Assembly (NCBI RefSeq): GCF_002078875.1
Contig: NC_034410.1
Coordinates: forward strand, 44,250,202-44,314,201
Reading direction: 5' to 3'
Length of the DNA stretch: 64,000 nt
Source of the DNA: Numida meleagris
Taxonomy: Eukaryota > Chordata > Aves > Galliformes > Numididae
Shown here: positions 11,641-23,609 of the stretch, one piece after another
Layout of the letters: the number at the start of each line of letters is the position of its first letter
Position numbering within the stretch: the stretch's first letter is position 1
Translations under genes and position numbers: made by a program
The notes under the pieces: model-generated
Seen by the model: the letters and a program-made list of their open reading frames with translations, nothing else
Databases searched by the model: none
Told to the model about the DNA's origin: nothing

Positions 11641-11848
11641 GACTACTCCTAACTTTCAAGACTACTTAAATTTATTACTTAATGTAAATGAATGGTTGGC
11701 TTTACCAATGCAGGATCAATGTATCAGTGAAATGGTTCAGGCATTTGTTGAAATGAGCTTGTCTAGGAGAAGATGGACACAGGACAAAACTGTGAAGATG
11801 TTTAGGGAAAAATATCCCCAGTGGCATTTTCAAGAGCTGTCAGTGCAA
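11641..11848 (+). CDS. Candidate coding exon, unidentified
   Basis: An acceptor with a good pyrimidine tract (GTGTTTGTTACTTTGCAG) opens a frame reading TTPNFQDYLNLLLNVNEW and later ISEMVQAFVEMSLSRRRW and FREKYPQWHFQEL. The composition looks like a soluble helical protein, with Trp and Tyr scattered evenly. The best donor is CAA/GTGAAC at 11848, which is only fair, and the frame stays open to 11976. There are no CpGs inside. I do not recognise the family. It could be an exon of a plus-strand gene, an exon of a decayed gene, or chance. Confidence 0.3.
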
Positions 11849-14800
11849 GTGAACAGTGAACTCTCATTTCACAGGAGTCACACATCATGTTTGGTGAGAT
11901 CTTACTGCTGTTTAGGAGCAAGCTCTGATTCTTCTCTGCTATTTAACTTCAACACCATAGGATCTGCCTTTGTCTAAGAGACTCCCTCCCAATGCAGTGA
12001 ACAGTGTCAGGCCTTGTTACAGAAACTCCAACAGCATCAGAACACCTCAGCGCAGCTCATCAGCCTGGCATAGCTTTGGTATGACCAAGTTGCAGAGAAT
12101 GGGATGGGAAGTTCAGTCTCAGTCTTTTCTTCCAGGTGCATAGTGACCCCATCTCATCACATTCAGAAGGTCCTCTGTGTCTCTGGGGCTGACAGAGACT
12201 CTTCATCTGCTTACAGTTCAGAGTTGCAGGGGACAGAACTTTCTGAAGGGGTCAGTTACACGTGGAGCCAGTTTTTAGAAGAACCATGCCATCAAAACCA
12301 AACTGCTCTCTGCTATGAAAGCATGCTTCTTTCTTCAACCTTTTCTTAATACTTGGTATGACTTGAATTTTAAAATAAATGCAATCACTTCCAGACAGTT
12401 TGTAGTGCAATCTACAGACACCATGGGAAGGAGAGAATGAACTCCATATTGGAAATGTCAGACACAGCATTTTCTACAAGAAAATGAGAAGAGGCTGTGT
12501 AATAAGATCGATATCTGAATCTGTATCAGGGAGACCACATTTGAAACAGAGAGCCTTGTTACTCTCTGGGTGTGATTTCTTTGCTAGTTCTCCTCCTAAC
12601 TGCCCATTCCGTGTCTTGCACAATCAGAATGTGCAAATGATTCTACCTCTCTCTGCCTATGCTGTACCGATTGTACTATGAATGAGACTGTTAATTTTAA
12701 GGCAAAAATAATTTCCTGAGGAAATATGAGTCAACTGCTTTCCAAAGGTTTTATGTAACTGTGTTTAGTATTTTGCTTATTATTGTTTTATTATTTTGAA
12801 GATTTTTAAATAGTCTCATGTGACATTATATCTTACACATGTATCCAGAGAATTAGTGTAGCTGAGTTGCAGCAACTATTTCGTATATACAAATATTTTC
12901 TTGTTACTTACCCAAATTCAAGTATACTTTTTGTTAAGTGTCTACTAAAACTCTGCTCCTCAAATTAAATTATCCTTTTTACTCTGTCAGGTTAGGAAAA
13001 TATATACCTACAATTCATTAGCTTTTTAATAAATGAAATAATAAAGGATATCAGCAAAGAATCCAGCAGACCTTTGAGGAACTGTTCTTGCATTCTAACT
13101 ATGAGGATAGATTTGATTTTTTTCCACTATAAATCTTCATGAAAACCAGTAATTTATGTCTTTAGCCTGCTCTCTCCCTCTACTGGTCTGAAATAGAATC
13201 TTTCCTAAAGGAAATTTCAAGACCTTTCATATTAAAATTTGACCTTTGTATTTGTAGTACAGCACAGAAAGCATGATGCTCCTGGAGCTCATTCTTTGCA
13301 GTACTAATGAATCATGTACCAATCTAGTTAATGAACAAAAGACAAAAACAATAGACATCTTCAACACTGTGGCCATATTTATGCTATTTCTTCTTTGGAT
13401 ACCTTTCCTCTATGGGGATTTGAGCTTGATTAGTTACATGATAGCACAAGAGTTAATAATGAATCCATGACTAATATTTCATCCTGATCCTCATTCAAGT
13501 AATAAACGCAGCTGTTATTTGAAGTTTCCTCTCTGTTAAGCAAAATGGAACCCATGAATGAAAAAAAGATGGGAGACAATTGCCATGAACACGCCATAAT
13601 GTGTGTGTGGCATGAGATGCCAGCCTGGGTGAAGGCTGCATTCAAATGATGTTGCTGCTGTCTTCCTCCTAGGTTATGTTTCTCTCTTCTTGGGCAGCCA
13701 CACAGTGAGCTGTCTCAGGAAACTGGTCTGTCCAAAAACTGTCTTCTTGAATACCTCTCAAAGAGTTAATATTTAGCTTACTTCTGGAATGAATCACCAC
13801 CTGATGTTCCAAAATCTTCTAGTTCTCCATTTTTCCTTAGTATAGCCTTAATTTGGCTTATCACTTTTCCTGTGCTCTTCTTCCAGAAGGAGCTGGTCAC
13901 TCTGTCATTGGTTCACTATTTTTGCTTTGTGCCTAAGAGATTTCCTTTAACAGTGCCAACACAGACATAAGGGTGCAGACATCAAAGCATGCCTACCTGT
14001 TCTACTGGGTCAGGCACACATGCATTCCCACAGGACACTGGGGAGCCAGCCAGTACAGAACGTGCCCAGATAAACACATCCCGGACGTCCACCTTCCCTG
14101 TGATCTTTTCCTCTAACCTAGGGAAGAAATACTGATTTTTAGTACGAGTCATTGACAAGTTTTCACCTCACTCTCTGCAGCCACTGAAGGTTTGAATTAC
14201 AGCCTTCCTCTGTCCACAGCAAGATAAGCAGATGATTTCCTTCAGAGCTGAGCACTCTAGGGACTGGATTGGGCCTCTGCTATGCACCAGCCAGGCTAGC
14301 AGCAGCAACATACATTTAGTCTGCAACTGGCTGCTGAGGTTTGTATTCTTGGAGCGGGAACCCACTGAGTTTGCACAAACAGCAGTTCAGTGAAAGCAGA
14401 GCCACAGGGGAAGGTTCTGAAATCCAGGAACATCATAGATTTGCTTGTATTGATAGCCCAGATTCATTTCTGCACTGCAGACTGCTTTACTTTTACTGGT
14501 GCAGCCTCAGCAAACCCAGTTATTTAGGGCCTGTAAAATTAATGGCTTTTTTTTTTTTTTTTTTTTAACCACAGGCTGGCAGCCTGCTGCTTTGAGTGTA
14601 GGAGAGGGGAAAAAAAAGAAAGAGATTATCAAAAGTAAATGTAAAAAATCCCAGTCTGTAAGCACCATTAGGTTTGATGGCAATGTGAAATATTTGCTGA
14701 GGAGCTCAAAGAAGAGGAAGAGAACAGGAGTAGACACTTGACAGTGTGTGAAAAAATATAACCTTGCTGTCAAAGGAGGAGAAACTGTTAAGACAAGAAA

Positions 14801-15308
14801 GAAGCCAAGCTCAGCGTCAAGGATGACTGAGCAAGTGTTTAAAAGCTAATCACAATTTGGAAAGGTGTCCAGGAGTTGAGAGGCAGGAAAAAAAAGAGAG
14901 AAATCCAAAAGCATGGGCCAAGGAAAGGAGTGAAATGCTCTGGGAGCAACTCATGAGAAGCAGAACTAGGTGGTAGGAGAGCAGATCTTAATGCTGATAA
15001 CTCTTAAGTTTCTGTTGTTGCATTAGAGAGAATTAATTAAATCTGGCTGGAAGCCACCACTCCCTCCTGGTCTCACCTCCCAGCTGTTTGGTAAAATGTA
15101 CCCACAGTGAGGTTGTCCAAACTGAGTAAAAAAACAGTATATGAGTTTCCTTGAAAATCATTAGAAGCCCCTGCATTCTTTCTCACTTACTTAGTCTGAA
15201 AAAGGCAGCGATATCTCCCAACAAGCGTCCAGGCTGTGTAGGGAAACTTTTAGCTTCCTGTTCTCTTCAAAACATTAGATATCACATCGTCCTCTTCTGC
15301 ATGCTAAG
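11849..15308. other. Gene-poor stretch
   Basis: No gene seen. It contains a T20 run at 14547-14566, with a purine-rich stretch on its right, and only short frames whose translations look random. Confidence 0.6.
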
Positions 15309-15769
15309 ATGGATGGACCACTCACTGGATAAGGAATTAGCTGGATGGTCGCTCTCAGAATGTTATGGTCAATGGCTCCATGTCCAAGAGGAGACTGGTG
15401 ATAAGTGGCATTCCTCAGGGATCGGTGCTGGGACTGGAGTTAAAGTGCTATTTAACATCTTTGTAGGTTACATGGACAGTGGGATCGAATGCACCCTTGA
15501 GGGGAAATGGCTTTAAGCTGGAAGAGGGTAGATTTACGGTAGATATTAGAAAGACTTTCTTTACTGTGAGGGTGATGAGACACTGGAACAGGTTGTTCAG
15601 AGAGGTTGTGGATGCCCCCTCCATGGAGGCATTTCAAGGCCAGGCTGGATGGGGCTTTGAGCAACCTGGTCTAGAGGGAGGTGTCCCTGCCTAGAGCAAG
15701 GAGTTGGAATTAGATGCTCTTAAAGGTCTCTTCCAACCCAAAGCATTCTATGATTATATGATTCTATGA
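15309..15769 (+). mobile_element. CR1 retrotransposon with internal deletion
   Basis: The left part (15309-15500) matches the CR1 reverse-transcriptase region: GACCACTCACTGGATAAGG, then GGCATTCCTCAGGGATCGGT (the GVPQGS motif region) and TTTAACATCTTTGTAGG. At about 15501 it jumps directly to the 3' end (GGGGAAATGGCTTTAAGCTG onward) and finishes with ATTCTATGATTATATGATTC. Several hundred bases of the intervening ORF are missing. The frame is non-functional. Confidence 0.9.
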
Positions 15770-18739
15770 AATAAGTGGGCAAGAAAGCAATAGCAGCAGG
15801 CTCCGATTCCCCAAATAGGGCAGTTTTTCAGTATTTTAGCAATGGATGTGGCTTTGCCATGAAGCAGGGTAGGAGAGGACTGCAGTGGTTGCCAAATACT
15901 TTTTTAGGCATGCAGACAATCGGGCAAGTCTTTGATTTCTAGACCAGCATTGGCTATGTTAAAGCAGCAGCAGTACCACTGCCACTGCTGTGGCTGCCCC
16001 AGTGTGTGTATGCACACAGCAGGTCTGATCAGAAGCCAGCTGGGAACAGAAAAGGGAAATGTCATCAGAGCTGGCGTGCCCAGGGAACACACTGTGACCA
16101 GAGATGGACATGCTGAGGGACCTGTGGGAGCAAGAGGAGTAGCAAGCTGCTAAGCCACAGGAGTGGTAATTGCAAGCTTGGCTCAGACAACCTGGAATGT
16201 GATAAAATGCACTATTTTTGGTTAGCTGCCATTTGTTCATTCCTCTTCATCCTATTAGAGACATTTAATCCTGTCAGTTTAACACCCTCTTTGATTTCTG
16301 GCAGCTGGAAGAACCCATGTCCTCTCACCAACCTTAGCACTGACCATCATTTTGACAGCTTGGCCTGGACAAACTTCTCCTTGCACTGCACACTTCAAGC
16401 CCACACCGTGCAGCTTATTTAGACTTCATGCCTGCCCAGCCATGGGTTTCAACACCCTCTGCACCAGCACCAAGGAGGAATAGGAAAGCAGTGAACCACT
16501 TCCATGATTCACATCCATGAGCTCCTTTCCCAGAGCCTGTGCCATCCTTTGGGACAAGGCCCTCAGCTCGGCCCGGGCCCAGCACCCAAGGTGTGCTGCA
16601 ACCTCTCCTTACCCCGTTCCCTCAAACCCACCTTGCTTTGGGCAATGCCCCTAAGGCAACACTGAGAGCCTTAAAAAAGCAGGGTAAGCAGAGGGAGGAG
16701 GAAATAAAACCGATTCTGCTTCAGAGTATGGCTTAGAGCTGCTTGCTATCAGCCCCTGATGGTGCACGTGTCATGTCTCCTGTCTGCTTACTTTTCAAAT
16801 TCCCTCTACAAGTTATTCCAGGCAGGGAAAAACAGAAGTGACGAGCAACGCTGACAGGCTCATGCTCTGAAGAGTGCAGGGGCAAAGTCCTCTGTCAGGT
16901 GTTAAAAATAGATGTGCTGTAAAGAAAGGTACGTGCTGAATTTCTTTCCCCCACATGCCGCTTCGGCAGGCACGTTGAATGCTGGCAGTGTCACCGCACA
17001 ATTTGCTGTATGTATTTAAAGAGTACGGTGAGGCACACTGCTACGCAGCTGTCAAAATGCAAGGATTTCATGCTTTGGGATCATTATCTAATCCGCTCCT
17101 CCAACACAGCACAAAAAAAAAAAAATCCATACAACTTTGCTTAATCACTTACACAGCTTTGAGACATTTGCAGAAGAAAAATTAACGTATCATCAATTGC
17201 TGCAGATCAGTTTGATGCACAACAGATTAAGAAACACTGTGGGGACATGACAGTGTTTGGCTGGGCATTTACCCTCCTGATTCATTCTCTTAACCTCCTC
17301 AGAAACTGCTATCTTATATGCATTTTGATGTTCCTATTGTCTTCCTCCTTTATGTGATAGGACCAGTACACAATAACATAAACTGTTTAACCAAACAAGC
17401 ACACAATTAACAAGAATTTATGCCTTTTTTTTTTTTATACAGTTTTCCTCAGTGGCATAAGTTTAGTGCTGGCTTTTGCACAGTCTTGGCTTGGTTAGAA
17501 AGATCAGATTTGTTAAGACAATTGCAATTAATTGTAAGGTGTCTCTATTACTTCTAAAGCTGCTGAAAAGAGATTACATACTCAGCTCTGCCTGCTAGGA
17601 AAGAGGCATTCACAATTATATGGAGATTATATCCAATCCATTTAAATAAGATTTTTGTCATAGGTTAGTAGAAGGCTGTACAAGGCTGAATAATTTTTTT
17701 TAGTGGCATTAACTCAGAGACATCCGTTATGGTAGGAATTCAATAGCATTATATTTGGATAGTTATTTTGCACTGAAAATATGTCAGCAGAAAATGGAAA
17801 AAACTCCAGGTACCAGTCAACTGAGGCATGCTAAAAATGAGAAAGATTACCCAGGAAATTTAGGATGTTACTTTAAAAATGCACGCTGGATTCAGTAATT
17901 CTCAGCAGTCACCACTGCATTATACTGTAACCAGAATTTTGATTTCAGCGCCTTAATTTTAGGCTGCAAAGGAAATGCTTGCATACTGAGAAACCTCACC
18001 CAGCACAAGCACTGCACATAACAACAGGAATGTTCTCCCCAGAACTTTGGTTGTCCTAAAACAACTTAATCAGCATTGAAATTGTCCTACCTGCATACAA
18101 CACCCAGACCCAGATCTGGGCTGGTTTTAATGGATCTCAGGTGTTTACATTACTTTTGTAAATAGCACATTTGCTGTATTGATTGTTGGCTTATTTCACA
18201 TTTTGTTCCAAAAAAATGATGACAAGGCATATGGAATCCAAAAGTAATCAAACTTTCTGAAAGTAAAAAGCAGAATTGACATGGTCACGCAAAGAAACAT
18301 TAATTTTCTTGCTTTAAGAGCAGTCATATTTTGCTGAATCCTCTCTAGGTTACGTTTTGCATTCCATTCTTTAGTGAAATTTAGTAATAAGATAGTGTGT
18401 TCTGTAGGTCAGATCCCTACCTGTAGGTTGATTCAGCATTTCAGAGGAGTTAAACTAGTTTAAGTAAAAAGAGATGTCTTCTTCTTTGGTGCAACACAGT
18501 CACAGAAGAAATGGTCCAAGTTCCCTCACTTGATTCATGTTAGAAATAAACCACATCCTCAGATGCCAGAGAACATCTTTTAGATGACATCTGGAAGAGA
18601 AATGAACAATTATTACTAACAGTTCTCAGAAAAAAAACTCCAGAAAAAAAACCTGCAGAAAATAAGACTATTTCTGTAGAGCTTTGCAGGAAATACACAG
18701 CCACTCAAGACGTGTCTGCACTGACTCTAATGGAAACTC
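15770..18739. other. Gene-poor stretch
   Basis: AT-rich apart from a GC-richer patch near 16500-16750. A13 and T-rich runs lie at 17112-17124 and 17426-17437. No exon, RNA gene or recognisable transposon was found. Confidence 0.6.
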
Positions 18740-19239
18740 CACTCCTCCCAGCTCATGAGACCCCACCTGCAGCACTGCATTCAGCTCAGGGTACCCAGCA
18801 CAAGAAGGACATGGAGCTGTTGTAGCAGGTCCAGAGGAGGCCATTAAAGGAGAACCTCTCCTGTGGAGACAGGTGAGAGAGCTGTGTTCAGCTCAGAGAA
18901 GAGAAGGCTCCCAGGTGCCCTCATTGCAGCCTTCCAGTATTTGAAGGGGCCAACAGGAAACCTGGAGAAGGACTCTTTATCAGGGAATGTAGAGACAGAA
19001 CAAGGGGTAAGGGCTTTAACCTGAAAAAGTGTAGGTTTAGATTAGATACAAAAAAGAAATCTTTTACTCAGAGGGTGCTGAGACACTGGAACAGGTCATC
19101 CAGAGAATCTGTGGATGTCCCATCCCTGGAGGCATTTAAGGCCAGGTTGGATGGAACTCTGGACAACTACGGCATGGGGTTTGGAAACAGGTGGTCTTTA
19201 AGGTCCCTCTGAACCCAAACCATTCTATGATTCTATGAT
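18740..19239 (+). mobile_element. CR1 retrotransposon, 5'-truncated
   Basis: Standard CR1 3' region. It begins near CCCAGCTCATGAGACCCC, contains AAGAAGGACATGGAGCTGTT, CTTTTACTCAGAGGGTGCTG and GACACTGGAACAGG, and ends CATTCTATGATTCTATGA. Older than a fresh insertion, with stops in the ORF2 remnant. Confidence 0.93.
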
Positions 19240-22200
19240 CATCTGTTTACAGGATGAAATAAGATGTTAATTTTGTTCAGAACCATTTACTATCCAGAAC
19301 AAATAGCAGCATTGTACATCACATTCCAGCACCATAACCAATCTGGAAACAAAGTAAAATTACCTAATGTCTGACTGAAGCCAGTACTTTTTATCCGTTT
19401 TGCATAAGCAGCAAGAAACCCTTTCTAGCAACAATTCTTCAATACCTTCAATATCATGTTTTTTTCCTAGCTACATCTTATTCCCCCTTTGTGCTTTTCC
19501 TTGATAAACTTCTTCTTGTTATTCAGAGGCATTTTAATAACCAAATGTTATTGAACATACTTTCCCAAAAATTGTGACAATAAATTCCCAGTTTAATCTA
19601 TTATGTAGTTTATTTTTGCTGCAGGAACACATGTCCTTTATTTCTCTTCCAAATCATACCTTTACAAATTTCCCCTTTCCTCCTTCACTGCACTGAAACT
19701 TAACCCCCCACAGATCGTATTTTTCCTGCAGGAACACTGTTCTGCTGTTTGTTCAGTTGTGATTGATTCAGTCTTAGTAGAGACCTTTATCTTAGAAGGA
19801 GACTTTCAGTCCCTCCAAAGCTAAGCTCAAAGCGCAGGGTACAGGCACACAGAAGCCCATGTGCAGCCCCTTTCAAAACCGCAGAGTTGCTGCTGTCCTA
19901 AGTGATTAGTAGGTCAGGGTAAGAGTGGAGGAGGGCACTTCACCTGGCTATCAGGCAGCCTCTTCTCAGCTTCTTGCTTTCTGTTTTCTTTCCCTCAGGA
20001 AGCAATGAATAAGACGAACAGAGGACCAGGGCACAGGAGGAGCTGCTTGCTCAGGTGATGTCCCCAAATCTGTTTCCTATTTCACTGGCATTGGGAAAAC
20101 TACTGCGATTGCTAGATGGGTCAACGTTTTACTCCAGTTATTGATGGCAGTTTAACTTTGCTCATCCCAAAATTACAGGTTATTTTATTGGAGGGATACT
20201 GTAATCTAATAAACCTTTTCCTGCGTGTTTATTGCTCATGAAAAGTGCTCTGTGTTGAACAGAGACATGTTGTAGGCAACACCAGTGAGAGCTTGCTCGT
20301 CCTGCCTCGCTACTTTCTCCATGGGACACCACTGGCATCAAGTAATGTGGGGCTGGTACTTCTGCTCCACTACCCCTTTGGTAGTAGCAGACTCCAAACT
20401 GAGAATTGAAGCTGAACGTTTGCTCTTACCCATAAAATCTCTTGCACATTTTGAGATGCAGATTTCCAGTCATTCTTCAGAGCAGAGCTCTTGGGAGCTC
20501 GAGGGCTCTTCAGGACCTGCAGGTCTCTGATTTTGTTTACAGAGGCCATTTCTGGAAACATTGTGATCACTGCCTTCACAGCATGTCTACAGATATATTC
20601 TTGTAAACAGAGGAGATATCAGGTAAAACCAGGGTTGAGAGAATGCAAGTTTGTATTAAGTAGCCTTGAAGCAGCCATCAGAAGCCTGTCAGACCCTGCC
20701 TAGCCCAAGTGAAGATTTGGTTCTCCTTGTAACATCATTCTAATGACCAGGTAGGTAACTATTATCTACCTACATAGCATGGTAATGTTGTGTGATGCAA
20801 CACCTGTTATTATATAGATTTTGTAACTGATAACAGTAATACTTAGTTATTGTTTGAATGATCATAAAATAAGATGCAGCTTTGAGAAATAAAGGTCATG
20901 TTGGTAAAGGAGGTCCCAGATCTACAAATAGCTCATTAATGGCTCATTACTGGCCATCAGAGAAATACAACCTGGAGAACTCAGTATAACCAGTTCAGGG
21001 AGTGAACAGGAAAGAGGAAATAACATATATCCAACATGCATGAAATACACCATGGGTAGTGAATATGCAGGCCAATGAAGAAAGGGAAATGTGGAGAGTT
21101 TGTTAGCAAACACAGAAAACACAACCCCAGCACAACCATCCTAAATTGAGAAGAATGAAACATAAAGAGCATACTCCTCTAGAAGAAAGATCTGGCATAC
21201 TGAAGACTTGGTGTACATCTCCTCTCCAGATTAAGATTCAACAGTAACATCCAGACAGACAGTGGAAGAATGCACATAGCACCATCGAGAGTCTCAGAAA
21301 GCTGGCGTACATATCATTTTGACAATCATTCTGCAACCTGGGTGCAGCAAATTGGGAGCAATTGCCTGGTTTTATAGATAGGGAAAACAGATGTGTGAAA
21401 CATTTCAAAATACTTGCTTGAAGTTGCAAGGGAAAGCCAGCTGTAGTATACCCAGGAAACACTCCTTGTTCTTTTGTGACAGTCTGGTTCTTTAAACATA
21501 TCTGTTTTTTCCACACCAGGCAACCTCAGTTTTGAAGTCCCTCTGTCTCTAAGAGCTTAACTAAATGTTTTATCCATTCTTCTGCCAAACTTCCTCTGTC
21601 AAGCTTTATTCCATGGGAAACCAGATAGGGACTGAGATTTGGATGTGAGACACTCCTGTACTGGGTCATGTGGAAAATCCAAATCCAAACACCTCATCTG
21701 TGATTCAATTCAGATTTAGATCAGGTGACTGAAATAGGTCTCCCATCACAGCATGCTTGAGAATGCTTCCATCTGTTTGTTTCATGGTGACCACTGTGTA
21801 AAGCAACTGGAGTCAAGTAATTGAACTACAAAGCTGTAGGAACAGGAAGCAACATTCAGCATAAAAGCACTCCAACATGAGGTTAATGTTCCACATTCAA
21901 ATGATACAACAGGTGCAGATGGCTCTCTAAATTTTTCAGTGACTCTTGACCTATTACAGCTCTCAGCACAGCTTCAGTTTTAGAAGACAGAACAATTCCC
22001 AGACTCCTCTCAACTGCAAGATGCCCAGAGCTGCCGCTCTGAAGTCATGTTAGAAGTAATGGCAGGTGCCTCTCTGTGTGCTCCAAACCATCCATATCTC
22101 TGGGTGACCAAACAGCACAGCTGTGCACAGATGTCAGATGGAGTGCTTTGGGGCGGGGACAAGGCCTTCTTGCACTTAAGGACTGCACACAGCAATCACG

Positions 22201-22960
22201 GAGGGTGCAAACTCTTTGCTCTTCTTCCTCCAACAGAAAAGGGTGCCTCTGAAAGGTCAGAGAAAATGTCAGAATAGCTCCCAGTTTGCCCGTGCAGCAA
22301 CCTCACAGCTGAAGGAGATGCAGGCAGTGCTCATTGCCTGCCCCATGGGACATCCAGTACCCAGCAGGACATCTTCTGTCAGCTGTCCCTGCTCTGGGCT
22401 GTTAGGGACCAGGGGTGCCTGGAGACGTGAAGGTGTTTGGCTCAGTATCTGGAGGTCTTGACTTTGGATTTGCTGGGTCACAGAGCATCTTGAAATGCAT
22501 CACATATCTGCATACATGAAACACACCATTTTAGTTGTCCCAGCTTTGCTGTGTGTCTGCCTGAAACAGCCACTCTGCTTTTCTTCATGGTGTTGGTGAC
22601 CATGGTCAGAACTGGCCTTTTGGGGCCCAAGGCTTGGTCTCATTTGCTTTCCACTGCACAAGCTTGTTTTGCTTTTAATGAGAAAAGACTATGCCTACCA
22701 GCTCTGTTGCACTAGGAGTCAGGCAGTCACTACAGGTTGCAAAGGAAGGCTAACGTAATCCTTGCCCTTCCATGCTTGAAGCTCACCACTCGGAGAAGCC
22801 GTTTATTTCCTTACTTAAAGGGGAACTAGGAAGAAGAGTTCAATGTATGGTTTCTATGGAAATGAATGGCTTATATAGCCTCAGTGGGCCCTAGTCTGTT
22901 TTAAATCCTGGAAACTAAAAGCTTCATTGTGTCAGGGCAGCTAATATTTTTAGTTCAATG
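19240..22960. other. Gene-poor stretch
   Basis: AT-rich DNA with a modest CpG content around 20226-20520. Short frames occur on both strands but none pairs with convincing splice sites. No repeats were recognised. Confidence 0.55.
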
Positions 22961-22963
22961 TGA

Positions 22964-23602
22964 ATGGACATAAAGTCCTACGTCTGTGCCAGAGCCTTAA
23001 ACCTTCACCTTAGCAACATCATTTCTCATTATTATTATTCTTACATGAAATTCATGATTGTGCTCTTCTGGGCGAAGAAGGAGGAGGTGATCTGGCCTGA
23101 AGGAGTCTATTTGTCACATCAAGGGATTTATTTATATGTTGTGCAAACACAAGTACAAAACATAGCGGGGTCAACTGGTGTCCATCCACAGTCTATACAG
23201 AACGATTTCCATACTCCCGTCTATCTCCTCTTTAAAGTTTTCATGTGGATAAATCTGTCCTTTTTTTCGCCTGGTGCTCAGCTGATGGAAACTTCCTTCC
23301 AAATACAGAATATCGGCCTGCTGCCATTCAGGCCATTCAAGCAAATCCACAAGCTCCAGTACGCAGTTGGGGCATCTTCCCAGAGCCTGGATGTTGCCAA
23401 GCATCCCACAAGCTGGTCACGTTGCTGCAGCCTGGCAAAGGCTTTCCCCCAGCCAAAATCCCCAGCCAACACAGAGCAGAAGATGCCCAACGCCACTGTG
23501 GCAAGCACACACATAGCATTTCCCACACAATGCTTTCTTTCAGTAAACATTTCTCAAAATATCTGGATGTTGTGCAGCCTGTTCAGCTTGGCAGAAAGGT
23601 GA
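22964..23602. other. CpG-containing region open in several frames
   Basis: A plus-strand frame of 212 codons (starting MDIKSYVCAR) runs the whole length. On the minus strand two further frames are open: one about 23171-23404, with a protein-like stretch LELVDLLEWPEWQQADILYL, and one about 23278-23550. About ten CpGs occur in 640 bases, above the local background. No translation matches a family I know, and the frames cannot all be coding. It may be an exon, a decayed retrocopy or a noncoding RNA locus. I assign no product. Confidence 0.3.
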
Positions 23603-23609
23603 TGGCCTA

